Origin: Thiohalospira sp051745535
Lineage (GTDB): Bacteria; Pseudomonadota; Gammaproteobacteria; Thiohalospirales; Thiohalospiraceae
Assembly: GCA_051745535.1 (NCBI GenBank)
Contig: JBNJED010000026.1
Span: forward strand, 1 to 14,899
Reading direction: 5' to 3'
DNA: 14,899 nucleotides
Shown: positions 1 through 7,366 of the stretch, one piece after another
Position numbering within the stretch: position 1 is the stretch's first letter
Layout of the letters: each line of letters opens with the position of its first letter
The notes under the pieces: model-generated
Seen by the model: only the letters and a program-made list of their open reading frames with translations
What the model was told of the DNA's origin: nothing
The model's database searches: none
Translations under genes and position numbers: made by a program

Positions 1-1
1 C

Positions 2-2404
2 TTCCACCGGGTACTCACCACCGGCGAGCCCGTCCACGGCTTCCGCCACGCCATCCAGTGGCCCGACGGCCACCGCCGGATCCTCTCCATCAACGGCGCC
101 CCCCTCTTCGACGCCGACGGGGCGGTGGAACGGGTGGTCTTCTCCATCGACGACATCACCGAGCGCTACGAGGCCGAACGCGAGCGCGAGCAGCTGGTCG
201 CCATCCTCCAGGCGGCGCCGGACTACGTCGGTCTGGCCGATGCCGACGGTCGGGTCCTCTACCAGAACCCGGCCCTGGATGCCGCCCTGGGCATGGACAC
301 CGCGGAGCTCCGCCGCCAGGGCATGACCGTGGAGGATGGCCACCCGGACTGGGCCGGACGCTGGCTGCGGGAGACCGCCCTGCCGGCGGCGGTCCGCGAG
401 GGCCAGTGGTCGGGCGAGAGCGCGCTCCGGAGCGCCGACGGCCACGTCCGCCCCATCTACCAGACCCTCATCGCCCACCGCGACGACACCGGCCACGTGG
501 TCCGCTACTCCACCATCATGCGCGACCTCTCCGCCGTGCGCGCCGCCGAGGCCTTCCGGCGCCAGCTCCTGGACAGCCTCGCCGAGGGGGTCTTCGGCCT
601 GGACACCGCCGGCCGCTTTACCTTCCTCAACCCCGCCGCCTGCGAGCTCTTCGGCTTCCGCAGCGAGGACGAGGCCCTGGGCGCCAACGCCCACGAACTC
701 ACCCACCACCACGACACCCGGGGCAACCCCTTCCCCGAGGCCGACTGCCCCATCCGGCGGGTCACCACGAGCGGCGAGGCCCTGGAGGCGTGGGAGGACT
801 GGTTCTGGCACCGGGACGGCCACGGCTTCCCGGTGGAGGCCTACGCCGCCCCCCTGCGGGACGTGGAGGGCCATCTCACCGGGGTGGTGGTCTCCTTCCA
901 GGACATCACCCGGCGCAAGGCCGCCGAGGCGGCCCGGGATCGGGTCCTGGCCATCCTCGACGCCACCCCCGACTTCGTCTCCATGGCGCGCTCCGACGGC
1001 CGGATCACCTACATCAACCGCGGCGGCCTGCGGATGCTCGGCAAGGACCCCGACCGCACCGGCCTGGAACAGCCCCTGCCGGAGGAGATGCAGGGCGAGA
1101 CCGCCGGCGCCCTGGCCCACCCCGAGTGGGCCCGGTCGATCATCACCGAGAAGGGACTGCCCACCGCCGCCGAGCACGGCGTATGGCAGGGGGAGACCGC
1201 CTTCATCGACGCCGAGGGGCGGGAGATCCCGGTCTCCCAGGTCATCCTGGCCCACTACGATGCCGCCGGCTCCGTGGCCCACTACTCCACCATCCTGCGC
1301 GACATCTCCGAGCGCCGCGCCTTCGAGCGGCGGTTGCGCCGGGAGAAGGCCTTTACCGACACCATCCTCGACAACCTCCCCGGCATCTTCTACATGATCG
1401 ACGCCGACGGCCGGCTGGTCCGCTGGAACGCACAGCTGGAGGCGGTCACCGGCCTCGACGGCGAGGCCCTGGCCGGCCTGTCGCCGACGACCCTCTTCCC
1501 CGCGGATGAACAGCCCGGGATCGCCGAACGCGTCCGGTCCGTCTTCGAGGCGGGGTCCACCACCGCCGAGGGCCATCTCTGCCATCGGGACGGCACCCGC
1601 ACCCCCTACTACCTCACCGGCTTCCGGGTGGAACTGGAGGAGCACACCTACCTCCTGGGCGTGGGGCTCGATATCTCCGAGCTGCAGGCCGCCCGGACGG
1701 AGCTGGAACGCTCCAACGCCGAGCTGGAGCAGTTCGCCTACGCCGTCTCCCACGACCTCCAGGAGCCGCTGCGGATCATCGCCAGCTACCTGGGGCTGCT
1801 CCAGCGCCGCTACGCCGGGGAGCTGGACGAGCGCGCCAGCCGCTACATCGAGACCACCGTGGCCGCCGGCGAGCGCATGCGCGGGATGATCAGCGACCTG
1901 CTGGAATACTCCCGGGTCAAGCGCATGGGCGAGCCCTTCCAGCCCGTGGCGCTGGAGGAGGTGGTCGCCGCCGCCCGGGAGAACCTCGCCTCCGCCATCG
2001 ACGAGGGCGGCGCCGAGATCACCGTCGACCCCCTGCCCACCGTCACCGGCGACCGGGGCCAGCTCCTGCGGCTCTTCCAGAACCTGCTGGGTAACGCCAT
2101 CAAGTACGGCCCCGCCGACGACACCCCGCGCATCCGGATCTCGGCGCACGCCGAGGGGGACCAGTGGGCCATCCGGGTCACCGACAACGGCATCGGCATG
2201 GACCCGGCGGATACCGACCGGATCTTCGGCGTCTTCCAGCGCCTGCACACCCGGGAGGAGTACCCCGGCACCGGCGCCGGCCTCGCCCTGGCCCAGCGCA
2301 TCGTGGACCGCCACGGCGGGACCATTCGCGCGGAGTCCACCGGCCCCGGCTGCGGCGCCACCTTCCACCTCACCCTCCCCGCCACCCCGGAGGGCGAGGC
2401 GTGA
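2..2404 (+). CDS. Multi-PAS cytoplasmic sensor histidine kinase (5' partial)
   Basis: Senses a signal through stacked PAS domains and phosphorylates a partner response regulator. The frame is open to the left edge, so the true start lies outside; the GTG at 125 falls inside a PAS domain and is not the start. Visible order: C-terminal half of a first PAS (to about 170), PAS2 (about 190-540), PAS3 (560-920), PAS4 (945-1317), PAS5 (1350-1685), short coiled coil, HisKA (1700-1905), HATPase_c (2040-2390). The H-box reads SHDLQEPLR with the phospho-accepting His at 1751-1753. The ATPase has an N-box Asn at 2093, G1 DNGIGM from 2183 and G2 GTGAGL from 2267, all intact. No membrane segment or attached receiver is visible, so it is probably soluble. 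The LQEPLR H-box is the type found in phytochrome-like kinases that use Rcp1-type regulators (family knowledge), and such a regulator lies at 3975. PAS ligands cannot be read from sequence. It overlaps the next kinase by 4 bp. Confidence 0.93.
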   Translation, partial: FHRVLTTGEPVHGFRHAIQWPDGHRRILSINGAPLFDADGAVERVVFSIDDITERYEAEREREQLVAILQAAPDYVGLADADGRVLYQNPALDAALGMDTAELRRQGMTVEDGHPDWAGRWLRETALPAAVREGQWSGESALRSADGHVRPIYQTLIAHRDDTGHVVRYSTIMRDLSAVRAAEAFRRQLLDSLAEGVFGLDTAGRFTFLNPAACELFGFRSEDEALGANAHELTHHHDTRGNPFPEADCPIRRVTTSGEALEAWEDWFWHRDGHGFPVEAYAAPLRDVEGHLTGVVVSFQDITRRKAAEAARDRVLAILDATPDFVSMARSDGRITYINRGGLRMLGKDPDRTGLEQPLPEEMQGETAGALAHPEWARSIITEKGLPTAAEHGVWQGETAFIDAEGREIPVSQVILAHYDAAGSVAHYSTILRDISERRAFERRLRREKAFTDTILDNLPGIFYMIDADGRLVRWNAQLEAVTGLDGEALAGLSPTTLFPADEQPGIAERVRSVFEAGSTTAEGHLCHRDGTRTPYYLTGFRVELEEHTYLLGVGLDISELQAARTELERSNAELEQFAYAVSHDLQEPLRIIASYLGLLQRRYAGELDERASRYIETTVAAGERMRGMISDLLEYSRVKRMGEPFQPVALEEVVAAARENLASAIDEGGAEITVDPLPTVTGDRGQLLRLFQNLLGNAIKYGPADDTPRIRISAHAEGDQWAIRVTDNGIGMDPADTDRIFGVFQRLHTREEYPGTGAGLALAQRIVDRHGGTIRAESTGPGCGATFHLTLPATPEGEA
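2389..2394 (+). promoter_or_regulatory. Shine-Dalgarno deciding the second kinase start
   Basis: GGAGGG lies 6 bp before the GTG at 2401. This supports GTG 2401 as the start of the second kinase over in-frame starts farther upstream, which would lie inside the ATPase domain of the first kinase. Confidence 0.7.
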
Positions 2405-3882
2405 GGGGCGATCTCGAATCCGGCGGCCTCCTCGCCGCCCTGCTGGATTCCGGCGTGGTGGCCGTGGCGCTGCTGGACCGCGATGGCGCCATCCGCGACG
2501 CCAACCAGCGCGGCCGCCAGCTCCTGGACCTCGACGTGGAGGCCGACGGGCGACTGCGACCACCGCCGTGGCGGATCGCCCCGGCCGATCCCGACCGCGG
2601 GACCGCCGACGCCTTCCCCGTTGCCCCGGTGCTCGCCGCCCGGGCGCCGGTCCACAACGTCCGCGTCACCCTGGTCTGGCCCGACGGCGGGATCCGCCAC
2701 ATCGCCGTGGACGCGGCCCCCGTGGAGGGCTCGGCCGGGGAGTGGCAGGTCCTGGTCTCCCTGCGGGATGCCACCGAGCGCATCCTGGCCGAGCAGGCCC
2801 TGCGCCAGCGCGAGGCGGAGCTGGCCGAGGCCCAGCAGCTCGCCGGCCTGGGCAGCTGGGTCTCCGACTTCACCACCGGCACTATTCGCTGGTCCGACGA
2901 GGTCTACCGGATCTTCGGCCTCCGCCGGGAGGAGTGGGGCGGCACCCATGAGGCCTTCCTGCAGCGGGTCCACCCCGACGACCGGGAGCGGGTCCAGGCG
3001 GCGGTGGACGCCGCCCTCGCCGGCGCCCCCTACGACGTCGAACACCGTATCGTCCGGCCCAATGGCAGGATCCGCCACGTCCACCAGCGCGGCCGGGTGG
3101 ACTTCGACGACGACGGCCACCCGGTGCGCATGCTCGGGACCGTCCTGGACATTACCGAGCCGCGGGAGGCGGCGCGCTCCCTGGAGCGCTCCCGGGCGGC
3201 GCTGGAGCGGCAGAACGCCGAACTCCGGCGCCTGGCCGAGGTGGCCGCCCACCACCTCCAGGAGCCGGTGCGCCGCGCGGCCGTCTACGCCCAGCGCCTG
3301 GAGCGCCATCCCGGCGCCGCCGACTGGTCCCACCTCCACGCCCAGCTCGCCCGCATGGGCAAGCTGGTGGGCGACCTCCAGCGCTACCTCGCCTACCAGA
3401 CCCGGACCCCGGAACGGGTCCCGGTGGCGCTGGACACCGTCCTCGCCTCCGCCCGCGCCGATCTCGACCTCCCCGGCGCCGAGGCGCTGACCATCACCAC
3501 CGACCCCGCCCCCCTGCCCACGGTGGAGGCCGACCCGGTGCAGCTGGCCGAGGCGCTGCGCCAGTTGCTGGACAACGCCGTCCGCTACCGCCGGCCCGAC
3601 GAACCGCCCCGGGTCCACCTCACTGCCCGGCGCGACGACGGCACCTGGGCCCTCACCGTGGCCGACAACAGCCAGGGCATCGAGGCGGCCTACCGCGACC
3701 GGGTCTTCCGCCTCTTCGAGCGGCTCGGCCCCGACGACGGCAGCGGCACCGGCGTGGGCCTCGCCCTGGTCCGGCGCGTGGCGGAGAACCATGGCGGCGA
3801 GGCCCACATCGAGCCCCGGGAGCCGGGAACCGGGACCGTCCTCCGCCTGACCCTGCCGGCCGAACCGGCCCCCGAGGGCTGA
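2401..3882 (+). CDS. PAS-PAS histidine kinase with altered catalytic motifs
   Basis: A 493-aa soluble two-component kinase homologue starting at GTG, overlapping the previous stop as GTGA. Domains: a degenerate PAS (about 10-125), a PAS_3-type fold (about 148-258, with RVHPDDR and VLDITE motifs), coiled coil (260-280), HisKA (about 270-345) and HATPase_c (about 378-490). H284 aligns with the phospho-accepting His, but the acidic residue that normally follows it is H285 (AHHLQEPVRR against SHDLQEPLRI in the upstream kinase). In the ATPase, N392 of the N-box and the G2 glycines (G449, G451, G453) are present, but G1 reads DNSQGI (422-427), so the first Gly of DxGxG is Ser424. The acidic residue next to the His is catalytically important in HisKA kinases (family knowledge), so weak, phosphatase-poor or partner-dependent activity is inferred. 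Translational coupling to the upstream kinase suggests the two act together, perhaps as a heterodimer. Confidence 0.9.
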   Translation: MRGDLESGGLLAALLDSGVVAVALLDRDGAIRDANQRGRQLLDLDVEADGRLRPPPWRIAPADPDRGTADAFPVAPVLAARAPVHNVRVTLVWPDGGIRHIAVDAAPVEGSAGEWQVLVSLRDATERILAEQALRQREAELAEAQQLAGLGSWVSDFTTGTIRWSDEVYRIFGLRREEWGGTHEAFLQRVHPDDRERVQAAVDAALAGAPYDVEHRIVRPNGRIRHVHQRGRVDFDDDGHPVRMLGTVLDITEPREAARSLERSRAALERQNAELRRLAEVAAHHLQEPVRRAAVYAQRLERHPGAADWSHLHAQLARMGKLVGDLQRYLAYQTRTPERVPVALDTVLASARADLDLPGAEALTITTDPAPLPTVEADPVQLAEALRQLLDNAVRYRRPDEPPRVHLTARRDDGTWALTVADNSQGIEAAYRDRVFRLFERLGPDDGSGTGVGLALVRRVAENHGGEAHIEPREPGTGTVLRLTLPAEPAPEG

Positions 3883-3894
3883 TCCCGGGGCCGG
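3865..3894 (+). terminator. Strong GC hairpin across the kinase stop codon
   Basis: CCGGCCCC (3865-3872) and GGGGCCGG (3887-3894) are perfect 8-bp inverted arms. The loop contains an additional GGG/CCC pairing (3876-3878 with 3884-3886), so a long GC stem with a 3-nt bulge can form. It spans the TGA at 3880-3882. No T-tract follows, so this is not a classical intrinsic terminator. It may attenuate transcription, protect the upstream mRNA 3' end, or reflect base composition. Confidence 0.35.
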
Positions 3895-3915
3895 ATCCTG
3901 GAACGGCCAGAGCCG

Positions 3916-3944
3916 CTGAAGAGACTCCCCGGCTGTGTTAGGCT
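3916..3944 (+). promoter_or_regulatory. Possible sigma-70 promoter for the response regulator operon
   Basis: CTGAAG (3916-3921) and TAGGCT (3939-3944) are separated by 17 bp and lie 30 bp before the ATG at 3975, within the only gap of this block (3883-3974). Each hexamer matches consensus at three positions only, with TGTGT upstream of the -10. The position is plausible but the sequence support is weak. Confidence 0.3.
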
Positions 3945-3974
3945 TGAGGGTCGTTCGATCCGTACCGGAACTCC

Positions 3975-4409
3975 ATGAGACCCATCACCATCCTGCTCGC
4001 CGAGGACTCCCCGGAGGACGTGGAGCTCGTTCGCGAGGCCTTCGACTACCACCGCTTCAGCGCCGACCTCCACGCCGTGCGCGACGGGGTCGAGGCCATG
4101 GCCTTCCTTCGCCGGGAGGGCGAGCACGCCGACGCACCGACGCCGGACCTGCTACTGCTCGACCTCAACATGCCGCGCAAGGACGGCCGGGAGACCCTGG
4201 CCGAGGTCAAGGCGGACCCCGAGCTGCACACCCTGCCGGTGGTGATCCTCACCACCTCCACCGCCGAGAGCGACATCGTCGAGTCCTACACCCGCCACGC
4301 CAGCGCCTTCCTCACCAAGCCGGTGGACTTCGACGCCTTCCTGGAGCTCATCCGCCAGCTGGGCGAGTTCTGGCTCACCGCCGTGCGTTATCCCCCCCGA
4401 GCCGGATGA
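3975..4409 (+). CDS. Rcp1-type single-domain response regulator
   Basis: A 144-aa stand-alone CheY-like receiver that accepts phosphate from a histidine kinase and has no output domain. The acidic pocket E10/D11, phospho-acceptor D63 (LLLLDLNMP), switch T93 and invariant K115 (LTKP) are all present. The wording around them (VEAMAFLRREGEHADAP, DLNMPRKDGRE, KPVDFDAF, GEFWLT) is the signature of the cyanobacterial phytochrome regulator Rcp1 subfamily, which dimerises through an extended C-terminal end. The LQEP-type kinases immediately upstream are the natural phosphodonors. The upstream SD is weak. Its stop overlaps the start of the diguanylate cyclase gene as ATGA, so the two proteins are probably made together; it may be a phosphate shuttle or sink for the REC domain of the cyclase. 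Confidence 0.93.
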   Translation: MRPITILLAEDSPEDVELVREAFDYHRFSADLHAVRDGVEAMAFLRREGEHADAPTPDLLLLDLNMPRKDGRETLAEVKADPELHTLPVVILTTSTAESDIVESYTRHASAFLTKPVDFDAFLELIRQLGEFWLTAVRYPPRAG

Positions 4410-5695
4410 TGGCCACCGATCGCGCCTACCGCGTCCTGCTGGTGGAGGACAGCCCGGCGGATGCCGGACTGGTCACCGACATGCTCGAGGAGTCCCGGGA
4501 GCCCGCCCTGGACCTCACCCGGGTGGAGCGGCTGGCGGCGGCGCTGCAGGCCCTCTCCCGGGAGCGCTTCGACGCCGTCCTGCTGGACCTGGGCCTGCCC
4601 GACAGCCAGGGGCTGTCCACCCTGCGCCGCTTCCAGGAGGAGACCGGCCCCGTGGCGGTGGTGGTCCTCACCGGCCAGGAGGATGCCGAGCTCGGCACCC
4701 GCGCCATCCAGCTCGGCGCTCAGGACTTCCTGCCCAAGGCCGACCTGACCCCGGGGCTTATCGGCCGGACCGTGCGCTACGCCATCGAGCGCCAGCGCAG
4801 CGCCGCCGAGCTACGGCTCATGGCGGCCGCGTTCGAGAGCGGTCAGGCCATCCTCATTGCCGACGTCCAGGGGCGGATCCAGCGGGTCAACGACGCCTTC
4901 ACCCGGATCACCGGCTACACCGAGGCGGAGGTAGTGGGCCAGAACCCCAACATCCTCCAGTCCGGGGAGCACGACCGCGCCTTCTACGACCGCCTCTGGG
5001 GGGAGCTGCGGGTCCACGACCACTGGGAGGGCGAGATCTGGAACCGACGCAAGAACGGCAATATCTACCCCGAATGGGAGTCGATCACCGCCGTTCGCAA
5101 CGAATGGGGCCAGGTGGAGCACTACGTCGCCGTCTTCCACGAAATCTCCGAACAGAAGCGGCTGGAGGCGGAGCTGGAGCGGGAGGCCTCCACCGACCGC
5201 CTCACCGGCACCTGCAACCGGCTGCGCTTCGATACCGAGCTGGATAATGCCCTGGCCCGCTTCCACCGCTACGGGACCGAGACGGCGCTCATCATGTTCG
5301 ATATGGACCACTTCAAGTGGTTCAATGACACTCGGGGCCACGATACCGGCGACCGTGTCCTGCGCGAGGTCACCGACCGGGTGGCGGCCCGTATCCGCGC
5401 GCCCGACACCCTGGCCCGCTGGGGCGGCGAGGAGTTCATCCTCATCCTCCCGGAGACCAACACCGACGGCGCCTGCGAACTGGCCGAACGGCTGCGCCGC
5501 GCCGTGGGGGACACGCCGGTGGCCGATGCCGGCCACGTGACCATCAGCCTGGGCGTGACCCGCATGAGCACGGGCGACGACGCCGACAGCCTGCTCAAGC
5601 GGCTGGACAACGCCCTCTACCGGGCCAAGGAGCTGGGCCGCAATACCGTCTGTTATCTCGAGCCCGAGGCCGAACTCGAGGATCGCGCCTGCTGA
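4406..5695 (+). CDS. REC-PAS-GGDEF diguanylate cyclase
   Basis: Makes cyclic di-GMP from two GTP under control of a receiver and a PAS domain. It is 429 aa from ATG 4406 (4-bp overlap with the regulator); the adjacent ATG 4409 is equally possible and changes only one residue. The REC domain (about 8-125) has E14/D15, phospho-acceptor D61, T89 and K111. The PAS domain (about 138-252) carries the common NPNILQSG and HWEGEIWNRRKNG wording. The GGDEF domain (about 262-420) has metal-site residues D299 and D301 (FDMDHFK), a catalytic GGEEF at 340-344, and an allosteric I-site RAPD at 331-334, exactly five residues upstream. It should therefore be active and product-inhibited (family knowledge). 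No membrane segment is present. It is the likely output of the kinases at 2-3882. No good SD precedes it, which fits translational coupling to the regulator. Confidence 0.95.
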   Translation: MMATDRAYRVLLVEDSPADAGLVTDMLEESREPALDLTRVERLAAALQALSRERFDAVLLDLGLPDSQGLSTLRRFQEETGPVAVVVLTGQEDAELGTRAIQLGAQDFLPKADLTPGLIGRTVRYAIERQRSAAELRLMAAAFESGQAILIADVQGRIQRVNDAFTRITGYTEAEVVGQNPNILQSGEHDRAFYDRLWGELRVHDHWEGEIWNRRKNGNIYPEWESITAVRNEWGQVEHYVAVFHEISEQKRLEAELEREASTDRLTGTCNRLRFDTELDNALARFHRYGTETALIMFDMDHFKWFNDTRGHDTGDRVLREVTDRVAARIRAPDTLARWGGEEFILILPETNTDGACELAERLRRAVGDTPVADAGHVTISLGVTRMSTGDDADSLLKRLDNALYRAKELGRNTVCYLEPEAELEDRAC

Positions 5696-5719
5696 GCGGG
5701 CGCCTCATCGTGCTAGAAT
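5692..5719 (+). promoter_or_regulatory. Extended -10 promoter for the outer-membrane protein gene
   Basis: TAGAAT (5714-5719) is preceded directly by TGC, forming an extended -10 element. A weak -35, CTGAGC (5692-5697), lies 16 bp upstream and overlaps the cyclase stop codon. The predicted start of transcription is near 5726, giving a leader of about 25 nt. The outer-membrane gene is therefore probably transcribed on its own. Confidence 0.5.
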
Positions 5720-5738
5720 CGCCCCGGCACGGAAGCCC

Positions 5739-5746
5739 AAGGAGGA
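5739..5746 (+). promoter_or_regulatory. Strong Shine-Dalgarno
   Basis: AAGGAGGA ends 4 bp before ATG 5751 and fixes that start. It is one of the closest matches to the anti-SD sequence in this window and suggests efficient translation. Confidence 0.75.
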
Positions 5747-5750
5747 AGCC

Positions 5751-6518
5751 ATGAAACCATTTCACCTCGCGGCCGCCGCCCTGGTCAGCGGCCTGCTCCC
5801 CCTCGGCGACGCCCTGGCCGCCGGCGAGGTCAACGCCTCCCTCGGCCACGCCCGCGTCCAGGACGTGGCCGAGGGCAGCGGCCCGCTCATGGGCGTCCAC
5901 GCCGCCTGGGACTTCGGCAGCGACGCCGTCTTCGGCCGGCTGGCCGGCCACCTGCACGGCGGCAACATCGACCGCGACTTCGACGACGGCACCAGCGAGA
6001 GCGACGCCACCGCCGAGACCGGCTTCCGCGCCCTGGTCGGAACCCGGCTGGAGGGCGGCGTGGGCCTCTACACCGGGCTCGGCTACCGCCAGTTCGACGC
6101 CGAATACACCTCGGGGCTGGGGGAGTACTTCACCGCCGACGTGACCGGCACGGACCCGCGGGCGGAATACACCAGCTCCCTGCAGACCGCCTACGTCCCC
6201 GTGGGCCTGGTGGGCGACGGTCGACTGCGTAGCGGCTGGGAGGTCCGCACCCGGCTGGAGGCGGCCATCCCGGTGACCACCCAGGAGGGTGTGGAGATGG
6301 CGGCCGCCGCCGGCGGGGGCACCGAGACCTTCAACCGCACCGGCGGCGTGGGCGGCCGGCTGACCATCCAGTTCCGGCGCGGCGGCCTGGGGATCACCCC
6401 CTTCGTGCGCGCCTTCGACCTGCCGCAGGCCGACGCCGAGACGGTGGATGGCCGGGAACTGGCCCCCGACGACCACCGCAGCGTGGTCGCCGGGATCCGG
6501 GTGGGGCTGGTCTTCTAG
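5751..6518 (+). CDS. Predicted outer-membrane beta-barrel protein
   Basis: A 255-aa secreted protein of no family I can name. Residues 1-23 form a Sec signal peptide (MKPF, hydrophobic AAAALVSGLLPL, then ALA-A, with cleavage after about A23). The mature part alternates short polar and nonpolar residues with many Gly and aromatic residues (for example GVGLYTGLGYRQFDAEY), separated by acidic loops rich in Asp, Thr and Gly, the usual look of a small barrel of 8-12 strands. It ends in RVGLVF; a terminal Phe on an alternating strand is the BAM recognition signal of outer-membrane barrels. The acidic loops fit a saline habitat but do not prove one. It has its own promoter and SD, follows the diguanylate cyclase by 55 bp and converges on the cyaA operon. 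It could be a surface target of the signalling block, but nothing in the sequence demonstrates this. Confidence 0.8.
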   Translation: MKPFHLAAAALVSGLLPLGDALAAGEVNASLGHARVQDVAEGSGPLMGVHAAWDFGSDAVFGRLAGHLHGGNIDRDFDDGTSESDATAETGFRALVGTRLEGGVGLYTGLGYRQFDAEYTSGLGEYFTADVTGTDPRAEYTSSLQTAYVPVGLVGDGRLRSGWEVRTRLEAAIPVTTQEGVEMAAAAGGGTETFNRTGGVGGRLTIQFRRGGLGITPFVRAFDLPQADAETVDGRELAPDDHRSVVAGIRVGLVF

Positions 6519-6536
6519 CGACCCGGTCGCCGTCGC

Positions 6537-6731
6537 TCAGGGGCCGCCGGGGGTGTCCCGGTCGCGGGTGACCAGGTAGACCCCCAGCGCGGCCAGGACC
6601 ATCCAGCCCACCAGCGCCCCGATCCCGAAGCGCTCCCACAGGGGCCCGAAGAAGAAGATCGCCAGCGCCGCCAGCGCCAGCAGGGCGTTGCCGAGGACGA
6701 AATTGCGCTGCTTCTGCGGTTCCGGGGTCAT
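6537..6731 (-). CDS. Small two-helix membrane protein
   Basis: A 64-aa protein of unknown function. A short polar, positively charged start (to about R9) is followed by two hydrophobic helices, about 11-31 (rich in Ala/Leu, ending IFFFG) and 36-55 (GIGALVGW then VLAALGVYLV), and a charged tail (TRDRD). The start at ATG 6731 has an AGGAG SD 7 bp upstream. It is the last gene of the cyaA operon, 21 bp after the methyltransferase stop. Its length, two helices and codon usage consistent with its neighbours argue for a real gene; the family is not recognised. Confidence 0.7.
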   Translation of the reverse strand: MTPEPQKQRNFVLGNALLALAALAIFFFGPLWERFGIGALVGWMVLAALGVYLVTRDRDTPGGP

Positions 6732-6752
6732 GACAGGGCTCCTGTGGTGTTC

Positions 6753-7358
6753 TCAATCAGCTGCCCGCCGCCAGACCAGGGTCCGGTTGTCGGCCGGCAT
6801 GGGGTGCTCGGCGGCCAGGTGGAGGCCGTGGTGCGCGGCCAGCGCCTCCAGGTCGTCCAGATCGCGCACCCCGCTCCCCCCGTCCCGCTGGCGCAGGAAG
6901 GCATCGAACTCCGCATTGCTCGGGGCGTTGTGCTCACCGCCGCGGCTGAAGGGGCCGTAGAGGCAGAAGGTCCCCTCCGCACTCAGCAGCCGCCCCGCCC
7001 CGGCGAAGAAGCCCTCCACCGCCGGCCAGTCCATGATGTGGACGGTATTGGCCGAGAAGATGCCGTCCACCGGGCCGGTGATGGCACCCTCCCAGCCGGG
7101 CTCCCGGGTATCGATGGCCAGGGGCTCGCGGGTGTTGGCCAGCCCCGCCTCCGCCAGCCACTGCCGGATCCCCGGGTGGTTCTCCCGCTGATCGCTGGTC
7201 TGCCAGGTCACGTGGGGCAGGGCGGCGGCGAAGGCCACGGCGTGCTGGCCGGTGCCGCTGCCGACCTCCAGCACCGTCCCGGGGGCGGTAAAGACCTCGC
7301 GGATCACCGCCAGGATGGGTTCGCGATTCTGTTCGGCCGATTCGGCGTAGGGCTTCAT
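6753..7358 (-). CDS. DUF938-family SAM-dependent methyltransferase
   Basis: A 201-aa class I (Rossmann) methyltransferase of the DUF938 family. The N-terminus KPYAESAEQNREPIL matches the family hallmark (acidic/Asn-Arg-Glu-Pro-Ile), followed by the SAM-binding motif I EVGSGTG (31-37), the SANTVHIM segment after strand 4, and the conserved LYGPF then EFDAFLRQRD. The substrate is unknown for the family as far as I know. ATG 7358 is preferred over ATG 7364, because the SD AGGAA (7367-7371) lies 8 bp from the former and only 2 bp from the latter. The gene begins 11 bp after the cyaA stop and its SD overlaps that stop codon, so it is co-transcribed and perhaps coupled. Confidence 0.88.
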   Translation of the reverse strand: MKPYAESAEQNREPILAVIREVFTAPGTVLEVGSGTGQHAVAFAAALPHVTWQTSDQRENHPGIRQWLAEAGLANTREPLAIDTREPGWEGAITGPVDGIFSANTVHIMDWPAVEGFFAGAGRLLSAEGTFCLYGPFSRGGEHNAPSNAEFDAFLRQRDGGSGVRDLDDLEALAAHHGLHLAAEHPMPADNRTLVWRRAAD

Positions 7359-7366
7359 GGGCATCG

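Noticed and set aside
2164..2400. An upstream extension of the second kinase (the frame is open to 2164)
   Set aside because: The extension would overlap the ATPase domain of the first kinase and its translation is Arg/Pro/His-rich with no domain. GTG 2401 has an SD at ideal spacing and a GTGA overlap.
1843..3807. A 654-codon minus-strand open frame across both kinases
   Set aside because: It is a GC-driven shadow of two kinases with full domain signatures, and it crosses their gene boundary.
3935..4405. An N-terminal extension of the diguanylate cyclase over the response regulator
   Set aside because: The frame is open, but the translation there is Arg/Pro-rich nonsense lying over a complete receiver gene. 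The receiver domain of the cyclase begins right after ATG 4406/4409.
6518..6530. Possible bidirectional terminator between the convergent genes (GCGACC/GGTCGC)
   Set aside because: The arms are 6 bp around a single base, leaving at most a 5-bp stem with a 3-nt loop, and no T-tract follows on either strand. It is too weak to call.
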